DNA of 50,969 nucleotides, taken from Selaginella moellendorffii. Taxonomy: Eukaryota > Streptophyta > Lycopodiopsida > Selaginellales > Selaginellaceae. Made by a program: the position numbers and the translations under genes. The stretch covers positions 178,796-229,764 of the forward strand of contig NW_003314352.1 of NCBI RefSeq assembly GCF_000143415.4, given 5' to 3'. Under the pieces are notes generated by a model that was not told the DNA's origin, made no database searches, and worked only from the letters and a program-made list of their open reading frames with translations. Of this stretch, positions 9,208-19,728 are shown one piece after another (the first letter of the stretch is position 1; every line of letters starts with the position of its first letter).

Positions 9208-10656
9208 TGCAAACTAATCGGATTTTTAGTTGGTTTCACTATCAGGCCTTTGATATGATTAGATGGATTATGTGGCTCTGCAAGAAAGTCAAGCCTCAAA
9301 TGGACAAGAGAGAAAAAGACTTGGAATAGGAAAAAAAAAAAAAGTGGGATTCTCTTGAAAATGTCATCTATTCAAAGAACACTACAAATGACGATGATTT
9401 TAACAGCGAAGCTTCAGCTCTTGATTTGTGATTAATATAATCGCTTTTGAAAGTAAATCTTGCTCACGGCATCCTTGTTCCTTTTTCACTGTTCACTATA
9501 GGGAGTAAACAAGGTTGTAACTGAGTATCAAAGACTGAAATAGAACAATGTACAAGAAGCTGTGCTCATGCGATGGAACTATCAATGAATATAGTTCCTA
9601 GCCAGAAAACTTTGATCATATTGGCCATCTCTAAACTCCTTTCATCCATCGTTAGATATTGTTTATTGGGAACACTCCAATCTAGGCAATCATATGTTTC
9701 AAATCTCTGTCACCATCCTCTCCAAAAACTTGTACCTGGAGTATATCGCTGTAGCTCTGGAAGCTGATCGTGTCGTTGGAATAGATCCCGAGATTAAGAG
9801 CCCGGTTTTCATCAACAAGCACGTAAGTTTTCCTTCCTAGATTGTTTAAACTATAGAATTAGAAGATCGATCAAAACAATAAGGTAAAATGGCCGGGAGT
9901 AAATAACTATAATATAATTGACAAAATTAACTATATATATTATGCAGGCAAAATCAATTACTCTTGCTCAAGAACCAAGTTCCAATAGCTCTAATTTAGT
10001 GATCAAGATCACTAGCATGCTGAGATCATCTCATTCAGCAGATCAAGATACTCTTTGTGTTTGTCATGGTTATATCTGTAGTATTAAAAACTTGAAGCAT
10101 TAGAAAGACAGTGAATCTTAAAATCTTTACATGAAAATACAAAAGTAGTGGAATTTAAATAGTTTTAATTTTTATATATATATAGCTCTAGCCTCTAACC
10201 TCAATCAAACTCAGCAGGAAAAACAAAATGGAATAGAAATGACACTATGTGTCACAATGTATCATGTTGTATGGCCTTGATTTTCTTATCTTTTATATGA
10301 TAAAAGTTCCACTTCAAGCATCAGAAACAAAGAAGGTAAACCTGAAAATACAATTGATGAAAAACAAATTTAAAAAACATAGCAACATCTATACTTAATG
10401 GCTAATCAAATTCTAAAGACATAAATGTTTTGGTAATGATAATATTTTATGATACAATCAAATGAACCTCACGCTCTAACTTTTGACATAGTGCTCTCTC
10501 TTGAATGCTAATTTTCAGATTATTAGCTCTTCTCTGTAGACATTCAAACAAAGGCTTGTCACCGACAAAAATGGAGAACGTACTAGTTCTCTTGTACTCT
10601 TCAGAATTGCAAAGGCCTGGTGAACCAGCCTAGCTCAGTTTCACCTCCTTCAAACA
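9208..10656. other. AT-rich non-coding region with one exon-like fragment
   Basis: No intact gene. It contains an A-run at about 9330-9343 and AT-rich sequence. A short open stretch ending at a good donor (CACGTAAGT, about 9823) is listed separately. The right end, about 10200-10656, may be the 3' LTR of the relic copia element, because a G-run and TGTTTG start (reading leftward) occur at 10656. Confidence 0.4.
9730..9823 (+). pseudogene. Possible orphan exon fragment, unrecognised
   Basis: One frame reads LYLEYIAVALEADRVVGIDP and then EIKSPVFINKH, directly followed by GTAAGT. The amino acid composition is that of a normal globular protein and differs from the surrounding AT-rich sequence. 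No start, upstream exon or downstream partner exon is visible. I do not recognise the family. It may be a captured or decayed gene piece. Confidence 0.3.
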
Positions 10657-12640
10657 CCCCCCTGCATTAACCAACAGTCAGCTAGCAAAAACAAAAACAT
10701 TGCTCCGCTCCACTGCTACCTTTCCAATCTCTGGCACAATCAACCCTGAAAACAAAAAGCATGTAAGCATTCATCAGCGTACCTGAGAAGCATCCATCAG
10801 TCTCATGAATCCAGTAGGCATTGTGATACCTGCTGGCACAAACTTGGTTCATCTTCTTGAAGTCAAGCTCCACACTCTGGAGCTTGTTCACTATAATCAG
10901 CCTCATTTTCCATCTCATGCCATGCCATACCAGGCTTTGAGAATCAAAGACTAGGATCCTTCTCACCCAACCACTTGAGCCCAACTTATTACCAATGAAG
11001 TACCTACCATTCACTTTCCACATGGCATTTGATGACCATAAGTGGAGTTTCACTAAAATACATACCTAGGATATGGTGGAGATATAATGTTAGCTATGGT
11101 GGGTGGAAGTGAAATAGTCATGATGATCAGTAGATTTGCACCACAAATGTTAGACTGCCCACTGTGCAACACTCCCTATGGTCGAAAAAGGCTCCTTAGG
11201 ATGACACATCCTTCCACATTCACCTCTCCCTATCCAGCACCAACAGTCTGGAATCGTGCCTCACAAGCACCCCAATTTGGCCTCCGACTTCCAGCATGTA
11301 ATTTCATATACCAAGTGTGCACCCATTGGCGTTGCTACTCGCTGCCATATCGTCAACACCTGTGGAGCGCATTTGCAGTCTCCCCGTTTTCTTGTTCACA
11401 GCAGGAGGAGCGTCTGTGGCAGCAGTGTCCCCACCAGCCGCTTGAAGCATGGATCGTTGCGCATCAGCCGAGTCCAGGCCTTGCACATTGTATCGGCTTT
11501 GACATGTTCTCACATGTAGTGGAACTGCATAAGAATGTCTTGTGACCGTGGAAGAACAGGTTCCATGTCATTGCTATTTTGCTTTGATTGTCACACCTTT
11601 CAATGATTGGGCCTCACTATGGATGCCCAAGGTCCTCCAGTAGGTGCTTGCAGCCCCGCAAAGTTGCAAGCTAAAACTTGTTGTGGATCAACAACCTTTG
11701 TTTGTCGCCCAACTTGCATTTGTATAGCCTCCAAGTCAGTCGTCAAATAACTAAATTATAATTCATTGTCCCTTTGAGGTATTGCAGACTGTGCTTTGTG
11801 GTCTTGCAATGGTTGGTGCATGGTTTTGCATTGAACTGGCTCAATGCAATAGTTGCATAACAAATGTCTGGCCTCATCAAAATTGCCATCAAACAGCTGA
11901 TGAGGAACTTGCTAAGTTCCTCCCTTGCATTCCTTAGGGTCAAAATGCTAGTGACTGTGGGCATCCTCACGGGGTGGCATTACCCCATGCCAAAATGGTG
12001 TAGAAGATGCTTTATATACTAACTTTAGTGGATCTTCATGGTGGCATTCTTGGAGTACCACTAAATTTGGATGCCCAAAAAGGTTTGCAATCACCAAGAT
12101 CTTTCATATGAAAAGTGTTGGTTAGTGTGGCCTTCAATCGTATGATTGCCTGATCATATCAACATAAAAAGCAACAATGAGTATGTCATCCCTTTCTCCC
12201 TCATTGGAGTTAATTGTGTTGTAGTGCTTTATCAAATTTGTGATACCAAATATGGGATAATTGTTTCAATCTATACAAAGCTTTTTGAAGCTTCTGGAGC
12301 TTTGTCATGATCTGCATGACTAGGAAAACCCACAGGGATATATATGAACAGCTAGCTCACTGTGGAGAAAAGTAATTTTAACATCCATTTGGTGAACTCT
12401 TCAATCCTTGGCATTTGTAGTGGTAAGGATGGTTTGTATGTAGTCATCTTCATGACTGGAGAGAATGTCTTGTCATAATTGACACCTTTCACTTGTGTAA
12501 ATGCTTTTGTGATGAGATAAACCTTGTAATGATACTGATCCATCATGTGATCATGAGTTTGTTAAAACACCCATTTAAAGTCCACAAGCTTGCACCCACT
12601 TGGAGCATCACATATTTCAAATGTTTGATTATCAACAAGA
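10657..12640 (-). pseudogene. Relic Ty1/copia retrotransposon pol (RT to RNase H)
   Basis: Read leftward, about 12620-12360 gives DNQTFEICDAPSGCKLVDFK, KWVF-like sequence and then KAFTQVKGVNYDKTFSPV, the start of the copia reverse transcriptase (consensus KARLVAKGFTQ..D[YF]..TFSPV). About 11970-11740 gives MRPDICYATIALSQF and LQYLKGTMNY, the copia TRPDI..AV..LS/..LRYLKGT region preceding RNase H. The order and strand agree with one decayed element. Stops and frameshifts abound and the catalytic YVDD region is not recognisable. At 10657-10665 a G-run (minus strand GGGGGG before TGTTTGAAGG) may be its polypurine tract and 3' LTR start. Element A begins at 12644, right at the 5' edge of the RT, so A probably interrupted this copia element. 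Confidence 0.7.
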
Positions 12641-12643
12641 GAA

Positions 12644-13793
12644 TGTAAAGAACCAGCTCCCCAAGGTGTCGTAGGCTAAAGGATCTCCGAAAGCACGACT
12701 GAAATGATAAAGAGTTTATCGAATTGGACCAAATCTAAGATCGAGTCCAAGATCGACTCTGAGACTGAGTTCAAAATAGAGTCCGGGATCGAGTCCAAGT
12801 CCGGCTCCAAGACCAAATTCAAGATTGAGTCCAAGATTTGAGATTGGGTCTGAGACCAAGTCTGAGGTCGAGTTTGAGGTCAAGTTTGAGATCGGGTCCG
12901 AGATTGGGTCCGAGGTCAAGTTTGAAATCGAGTCCGAGGTTGGGTCCGAGATCAAGTTTGAGATTGAGTCCGAGACCGAGTTCAAGTACTAATACAAGTC
13001 GAGGGGTGAAAGCCCAAAGCGTATGTCTCCCAAAGGCAGGGGGGGGGGGGGGGGGGGGCGGGGGGGGCGGCGTTGTAGGGGATAGTGAGTCCAAGAACCA
13101 GTCTTGAAGGAATTCTCTAGTAGTGCTTCCAAACTGACTTGAGGTTGAGATTGGTGAGACTAGGGCCGAAGGGCCGAAGGGCCTTGGGTGGGAGTGAGCA
13201 TGGACTTGGGTGGTGCTGGAAGGGCCACCTCAGGAAGTGCTCAAGAACAGCTCCCACTCCCAAAAGGGAAACCAACTGCAGTGCTCCTAGCTCATGTGGA
13301 GTGGTGCACCACTTGAGTACCATGCAGCTCATTAGTCCTCGCCCTGCCTAGGGGCTTAAACCTTCCCTTTGGGATGGAAGTGGGGGAGTAGGGGTACCCA
13401 TACCGGGTTGTTAAGCCATAGTGTTTCCCCCTTGCGTCTCGGAGGAAGTGTTGCACAAAAGGCTTGGGATTTAGAGGGTCCCATGATCAAATCTTACAGT
13501 GCCAAGGGATGTTAAGAATCTGGAGGCTTTGTGTGCTTGGCTATTTGTGCTTGCAGGGAGTGTAGTTGAACCTTAAGTCTAGTTTAACCTAGAGAGGGGG
13601 ATTGGGAGAGATTTGGGAATCCGTGGATGGATGGTTAACGCTTTGTTACTCATGCAGTGAGTAGTTGAAACCAAGTAGGATCTAATACCATAGGCGGGAA
13701 CCTTGGTGTGGGAACTTAGCTAAGTCCAAGGAAGTGTCAGTCGGATAGATGAGGTAAACTTGCAAATTGGAAAGGAAAAATTTGTAGCATATA
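12644..13793 (+). repeat. Element A 5' LTR
   Basis: Starts TGTAAAGAACC and ends GCATATA, 3 nt before the PBS. It ends in TA rather than CA; a C-to-T change of an original ACA would explain this. It contains a GAGTCC-type hexamer array, then the conserved block GGGTGAAAGCCCAAAGCG, then a long G-run at about 13041-13070. The 3' copy also ends in ATA. Confidence 0.85.
12728..12990 (+). repeat. Degenerate GAGTCC/GAGATC hexamer array in element A 5' LTR
   Basis: A run of variants of GAGTCC, GAGATC, GAGTTC and GAGACC in near-perfect 6-nt register. It gives repetitive Leu/Gly/Arg/Ser frames in several phases, which are not genes. The same array type is in the other three LTR copies of A and B. Confidence 0.8.
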
Positions 13794-13796
13794 ATT

Positions 13797-13808
13797 TGGT
13801 ATCAAAGC
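13797..13808 (+). other. Element A primer-binding site (tRNA-iMet type)
   Basis: TGGTATCAAAGC three nt after the LTR. TGGTATCAGAGC, complementary to the 3' end of initiator tRNA-Met, is the common plant LTR-retrotransposon PBS; here one base differs. Confidence 0.85.
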
Positions 13809-13852
13809 CTTTTCCTCAATTCTAGCAAAGGATAAAGGCTGATTGCTGGGGG

Positions 13853-14187
13853 ATGGCAAAGGCAAGGCATAAACGAATCAAGGCGGACACAAAACCTCCT
13901 CCGGAGTTGGAGCTTCTAGTCGAACAAAAGGCTATGGATGAGGAATCTTTGCATGAGGAAAACTCTAGTGAGGAAATTTCCAAATAGAAGTCTGGTGGTG
14001 AGGTTCGGACGTCCAAGGCTCGATTGGACGTTCTAGAAGGAAATTGGCATAGACCAATGCCCTACTAGAGACTCTTGTACGCAAGTTAAAGCGTGACAAG
14101 AAGCGAAAGAAAAAACAAAGGATTGTAGATGCTGACAACGCAGAAGGTGCAGACCTTTTGGCAGGGACTAAGGCAGAACCAAACAAG
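13853..14187 (+). pseudogene. Element A gag, N-terminal part (interrupted by element B)
   Basis: Starts with ATG 45 nt after the PBS: MAKARHKRIKADTKPPPELE, acidic and Lys-rich, with one in-frame stop (TAG, about 13985) and a 1-nt frameshift near 14060. It ends GTKAEPNK at 14187, where element B begins. Removing B and one ACAAG duplication continues the frame as VEQIEVESIP at 27184, which confirms that A was once continuous. Confidence 0.75.
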
Positions 14188-15937
14188 TGTAAGCGACTAC
14201 CACTTGGAGGAGTCTCACTCACAACCTCTATAAGTCCTATTTCAGACTTAGGCTTGCTAGCCCTGAGAATGGCATCCCCACCACTCAACCCTTGCACTTG
14301 GTCCAAGTGCTCCACATGTCCGATCCCATGACCGACACCACAAGGTACCATCGACATATCAGCCCGTTATGCTAAGGCCATGCCCATTCACCTTGGTCAC
14401 ACCAGTGGTCCGACACCACCTCCATCACAGTCCCATCTCTCAAGACTGGGCCATCTGTTCATGAGTGATCATCCCAGATCCACTCCTTAGCATCCTTAGG
14501 ACGCCCGCAGACATGGGGAATAGCCTTCCCCATTATCTCCATTCCGGTCTCCACCAAGTCCCTTTTTGTCCTTGGCCATGTTTGCCAACACTGCCACTAG
14601 ATCAAGGCCTACAGGCCCGACCACTAAGTCCCACTGTCCTCTAGGACTTCCTCACTATGTGACTATGTCCTTGGTCACCACACCAGAGGGCTACTCCTCT
14701 TCCTTTCCATAGACTGGGACTTTGAGATAACATTTCGAAACACCGTGGCCCTATGCAAGCCTCATGGGTACTCTCCCTGCCTTCTGCCTTTAGGTGCTCT
14801 AGCCATAGGCTTAGAGCAAGGTTCCGTTGAGCCACGCTAGGTATCCAAGTAGGTAGTGCCACCCACACTTAGACTGAGAGCATTGGCCAATCAATCTCCC
14901 GGGGGAACTAGAGCTAGCTCTTGAACACTTCACCAAGCTACCCCGCTTGTCAGTCCGTGTTCACTTTAGTCTTGGACTTCTCAGTGGGCAACTCATCACC
15001 CAACACTAGGTACAGCCTTCCTGGGCCAAACTGGCCTTTCCTGCCCAAACTGGCTCCACTGCAGTCCTCCCCCTTACTATACTTTTGGAGCTCACCAAAC
15101 CCCCCAGGGTCTGGGAGATGAACGCTTTGGGCTTTCACCCTCTCAGACTCGAACTCGGACTCGAACTCGGACTCGGACTCGGACTCGGACTCGGACTCGG
15201 ACTCAGACTCAGACTCGGGCTTGGGCTCGGGCTTGGGCTCGGGCTCGGTCTCGGTCCTGGCCTCAGTCCCGGTCTCGGTCTTGGTCTCGGTCTCGGTCCC
15301 GGTCTCGGTCCTAGTCTCGGTCTCGACCTCGGACTCCATCTCAGATCCTTCTCGGACTCCATCTCAGACTCCATTTTGGTCCATCTTGGACTCCATCTCG
15401 GACTCCATCTCGATCTATCTCGAACTCCATCTCGGACTCCGTCTTAGTCCATCTCGGACTCCACCTCGCACTCCATCTCGGACTCCATCTCGGACTCCAC
15501 CTTGAACTCCATTTCGGACTCCATCTCGGACTCCACCTCGGACTCCACCTTGGACTCCATCTCGGACTCCATCTTGGACTCCACCTCGGACTCCATCTCG
15601 GACTCCGTCTTGGTCCATCTCGGACTCCATCTCGGACTCCGTCTCGGTCCATCTCGGACTCCATCTCGAACTCCAACTCTGGTCCATCTCGGACTCCATC
15701 TCGGACACTTCCACGTGTCATGTGTTGGTCCTTCTGGGTCCCTTTTTGGAGCCTCGCTTATTGCTCGCTTCGTGCTTGTTCCTCGAGCACTTTGTTGGGA
15801 GTTCCACTCCTGCTCTCGACCTTTCAAGTCAGAGCTTTTAGTCCAAAAGTGTTACGCTTGTTTGGCTTTCGCTTCGGCCACTACCACGTGGCACCCTTTC
15901 GGCTCCACTTTGGGGCCTAGAGATTTTGTGTCTCACA
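14188..15937 (-). repeat. Element B 3' LTR (left copy)
   Basis: Plus-strand ends TGTAAGCGAC and GTGTCTCACA. It lacks about 42 bp present near the start of the right copy and differs in hexamer-array length; otherwise the two copies run in parallel. Confidence 0.87.
15142..15713 (-). repeat. Hexamer/12-mer array in element B left LTR
   Basis: On the plus strand a run of CTCGGA hexamers changes to CTCGGT variants and then to the 12-mer CTCGGACTCCAT with variants. All six frames give artificial repeats (LGLGLG, SDSISD, RWSPRW). It is followed on the gene strand by the block GGGTGAAAGCCCAAAGCG, as in element A. Confidence 0.85.
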
Positions 15938-15955
15938 ACTCCACCACCCATAGAC
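15938..15955 (-). other. Element B polypurine tract
   Basis: On the minus strand CTATGGGTGGTGGAGT directly precedes the 3' LTR start TGTGAGAC. The same 16-mer directly precedes the 3' LTR of element A at 31143-31158. Confidence 0.85.
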
Positions 15956-18219
15956 GAAGTTCGATGTACTCATTGAACGGTAAACCCTTTTATAAAGTAA
16001 TACCCGCAGGTATTACCATTTCCATCTTTGGCACCCAGCTAATATTTGCCTATGGTTTAACCCCGAAGGCTCACCATGCCTTGTCTATCCTCTAAGGAGC
16101 ATAGTCTCTCCAACATAGAGACTCACTCGACCACCTAGGGTGGTTTGCTCCTTTTTATTGGTTCAGTTCTCGGTAAACCTATTAGAGACACCCTCTATAA
16201 CTCAATTCCACTACTCATTCTTGAGTAATCTCAGATTCCATTGATATAACCTCTGCACTTTGGAACTTTTAATTTTGACTTCTCCGAGTCAATTTCCTAG
16301 GTGTCTCTGACACCTTATGTTGCACATGGTGCAACTCCACTTCCCTATCCTAGGAAGTTCTTTACTTGAGGGTACCATCATCCTCTCTTCGATATTGTGC
16401 CACCTTTGGGCACTAAGTTCCAGTTATCATAATTGGTGCTAGGGCTGCCTATGGCCCTATTATTTGGCTACCTTACCGCTCCCCCCTTTGGAGCATCCAC
16501 TTTCACCAAATCGGAGCAGTTGGGAATCTATCCTTGGGGAAACATTACCTTTCCCACAATCCATTAGCACCCGTTCTTGGCCTAACTTTGCCATTTGGAT
16601 TCTTTCCCATGATTCCCATGGCTCTTTTCTTAACCACTAGTCTTTTGCTCCTATCCTTGATTGTTGCACCTAGCAACATAAGATTGCTACCACCATTTTT
16701 GAGGTTTCCTTTCGGTTCCATAGCAAACACTTTGCTTTGCCAAGTCCAGAAGGTGTTCACCCCTAGTACGTCTCTTTAACATTTTCTATCGTGGGCTCTA
16801 TCATGGCCCAACTTTTTGAGACCCTCCCTTGGATCTCTTATAGAGACTACTTTCCTTGGACTTAAGATGCCATAGCATTGACATAGCTCATTTCCCTTAG
16901 GTGTTCTTCCCACTTGGTCACCTTGACCAAGCCACACTTTTATTAATAGTTCAAATCAACACTTTGAACTAGGAATCATATTCCTTAAACCAAACAAAGA
17001 CTTTGTCCTTGTTTAGCCATAAGATCACCTTGTAATCTCATCTTGACCCCTTAATAGGTCTATCAATAAGAACTAAGTCTTCCAGACCCTTCTAAGTTGT
17101 TGACTATAACCCCGAGGGCATCCCCCACACTTGGCGGTGCGCCCAAGCCAGCCCTTTCGGCCAAGGATCCATAGCAACTGAGACTTGGGTGTCCCTATCT
17201 CATTCACCACGTCCTTGGCTTTGCACCAAAGTGTTCAAGTTAGATATGCCAAGCTTTCACTCTAAGCAATCTAACCGTGCATCACAACTTCGAGGCATCC
17301 CTCGCTTGGCAGTGTGCCCAAACCAGTCTCCTCACTGAGAGTCCATGACCACCGAAATATGAGTGTCCTCATATTCCAAACCATCACCACGCCTTAGTGA
17401 TTTGAGACTTGAACCCAAGTACTAGAGGGTTGGGACTCGAACCCAACCTCTGTATATGCATCTACAGACAGCATCACTCTAGATGCCTGGCGTGACTCCC
17501 CACGCTAGTGCACCAACTTATACTTAAAGCGCGCTATAGATCACAGCTTAGGAACCTAGTTCCTCCACATTGCCAAGTCCTTTCACTTGACACGTCTGTG
17601 ATCATGCATGGACTCCTTCACGCTTGGCCCCATGGCCCCCCTTTATGAAGTTATCACCTCCAACTAGGGTATTTGTTCCCCTGACTTGCCAATCTCGCTT
17701 GGCAAATCCTCCGACCACCGTAACATGGTTCCTCCATAAGCGTGAAAGTCCTTGACCATCGACTTTCGTTCAAAGCCCTCTCTTTGAACACTCGGGAACT
17801 ACTTCCCTAACCTTGATAGCCTTGCCTCCTGGCAAGCTTCAAGACTACGCTTCTGTTGCGCCACTCTAGTTTCGCGTGTTCCATGAACCATTTACACTTT
17901 GGCCTTTCTAGGTACTAAACTACCTAGAATCGTCTTTGGGAACCTTGAAGGGACTCTATCCTTTAGTTTGCCTAGGCCTCCTTTTTCGCAAGCTTTCTAG
18001 TTGCCATATAGTCTAACATGGACAACTCCATATTTTAGACTTTCCATAGCATCAAGGTTGCTAGCAACAACATCCTCGAGCCCCCATTTGATTCTCCACT
18101 CCCAGCTGGCATAACCAACCTTGGTCATGCCCTTCGATTCCTATGGTTCGGTTCTATCCCCTTACTACTTGCTTTTGGCTTCACACCTTTCCTTCGGTCA
18201 TTCTCCTCCAGACTAGGAG
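15956..18219 (-). other. Element B internal region, distal half: non-coding
   Basis: No gag or pol motif in any frame and no long frame on the element strand. It contains a tRNA T-arm-like segment at about 17430-17446 and a short string (GTGGGGGATGCCC type, near 17120) shared with the end of element A. The last few hundred bases are also present in the degenerate copy at 38640-39197. Confidence 0.7.
17430..17446 (-). other. tRNA T-arm / Pol III B-box-like sequence in element B
   Basis: Minus strand TTGGGTTCGAGTCCCAA: a 5-bp stem TTGGG/CCCAA closing the 7-nt loop TTCGAGT, matching the tRNA T-arm and the B-box core GGTTCGANTCC. Element A has the same module at about 30957-30973 with one base changed. 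No full tRNA cloverleaf is seen around either. Confidence 0.55.
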
Positions 18220-18224
18220 GATAG

Positions 18225-18645
18225 TGTCAGGAATCCCTGAATCCTCCAATTCTTGCCACATTCCTGACTCTCGCCGGATTCCTAACCTGCAGACCACATT
18301 CCTGATTCTCGAGACACTTCCCTATTCCTGACTCTCGAGACAGTTCCCTATTCCTGACTCCCAAGACACTTCCCTATTCTTGACTCTCTGATTTCCTGGA
18401 CAATTCCTGAGTCTCAAGCCACATTCCTGATATTGATGTGGCGCCTCCTCAACCTCAACTATATTTAGGCCGTCCTCGATCCAAGAGTGGTGGAGTTTCA
18501 TCAACCTATAGTATATATAGGTTAGCCTTGTTCCATTTCTCCACAATCTGAATCAACACTAGTCTAAGGCCTTTTCTTTGTTTCCATTAGCTTTTCTCTT
18601 TGTCTTTTGCATTTTCCAGTCTTGATCATGTTGGGGGTCTTGACA
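18225..18645 (+). repeat. Element C 5' LTR with TATA-like promoter
   Basis: 421 bp. The first third has about four imperfect copies of a roughly 26-bp unit built on CTCGAGACACTTCCCTATTC. CCTATAGTATATATAGG at 18505-18521 is the best TATA candidate, followed by a C/T-rich leader. The LTR ends TTGACA. Confidence 0.88.
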
Positions 18646-18697
18646 GTTTGATTCAGATTGTGCTTTTTCATTCTTTTTTTCCTTTAGCTCATTTTGA

Positions 18698-19717
18698 TTG
18701 TTTGACTGCCTTTGCCTTTTTTCCCCCTTTTCTTTCTTTCTGCCGATATGGTCTCCAAGCCATCCTGATTTCTTTGCCGAAGTCCTTGCAAAAATCCAGT
18801 CTGAGAATACCGAGCTGAAGGCGACCCTTCTTCGCATGCAGCAGGAGCTTGCTTCACTTTCGGCTCAAGGATCCAGCAAAGTTCCTGAACCAAAGGTGAG
18901 TTTCCCGGCGAAATTTTTAGGCAAGCGTTCGGAGCTTCGCGGATTTTTGAACCAAATGGAGCTGATCTTTGCACTTCAACATCGGCGGTATCCCACTCCC
19001 GAGTCTCAAATTGGCTCGATTGGGACGTTGCTCGAAGGTGCAGCTTTGTCATGGTTTTTTGCTCTTCTGGAGAAGAGCATGAAAGGGGTCGTGGTTTCGG
19101 AGCTGATGGATCTTCAGTTGTTCAAAGAAAAGCTCGAAGCATGTTTTGGCGAGACGGATCGGGTTCGGGCTGCTACCACAAAGATGAGACATCTCTCTCA
19201 GGGGTCTCGTCCTGCCTCGATCTACGCTGCAGAGTTCCAACTCCTTGCCTTGGACACTCAGTGGGATGAGCGGGCCCTGATTGACCAATTTCGTTTCGGC
19301 CTCAACAACGGTGTCAAGGATTTGTTGCTCACCATGGAGGATCCCAAGGACCTATTGGACGCGATCAACAAAGCTATTCGATGTGACAATCGTCTCTTTG
19401 AACGTCGCCAGGAAAGTCGCCGCACCGCTGTTTTTCCATCCCAGACTCAGGAATCTCAGCTTGAGTCTTTGGGGCATACTCCTGAACCTACTGCTCCGGT
19501 CTTGATGGATATTTCTGGTACTCCTTGACTCATTAGAGGGAAGTTGAGTCCTGCTGAGAAGCAACGTCGAATATCTCATAATCTTTGCCTCTATTGTGCT
19601 GATCCTAATCACAAAGCAGCTGTGCGTCCCAAGAAGCCTCCCCAACTGCTCGAGTTCACTTTGCCTCAAAGTCCACCTCTGTTGCAGTCGGGAAACAACC
19701 CTGTCCAAACAGAGTAG
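18698..19717 (+). pseudogene. Element C gag
   Basis: Open frame 18698-19528 without a convincing ATG, so the true start is probably mutated. It contains a helical region (VLAKIQSENTELKATLLRMQ) and a Ty3-type capsid: AKFLGKRSELRGFLNQMELI, then WFFALLEKS, ASIYAAEFQLLALD and DQFRFGL. A TGA at 19526 interrupts it. In the same frame a CCHC knuckle follows as CLYCADPNHKAAVRPKK, with the last Cys replaced by Arg. The frame ends at the TAG at 19715. Element F lacks this whole region. Confidence 0.8.
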
Positions 19718-19728
19718 GAGCTGTCTGT

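Noticed and set aside
10682-11053. 123-codon minus-strand frame as a host gene
   Set aside because: It lies downstream of the copia RT/RNase H relic on the same strand and has no domain I can name. It could be copia-associated or captured sequence; evidence is too thin for a call.
15142-15713. CRISPR-like regular repeat
   Set aside because: The units are contiguous 6/12-mers without unique spacers, in a plant genome and inside an LTR.
15085-15827. Several overlapping frames on both strands giving LGLGLG, SDSISD or RWSPRW repeats
   Set aside because: They are six-frame readings of the LTR hexamer array of element B. They appear in all phases and lack any start context or neighbouring exon.
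17430-17446. A complete tRNA gene
   Set aside because: Only the T-arm is recognisable. No acceptor, D or anticodon arm could be paired around it.
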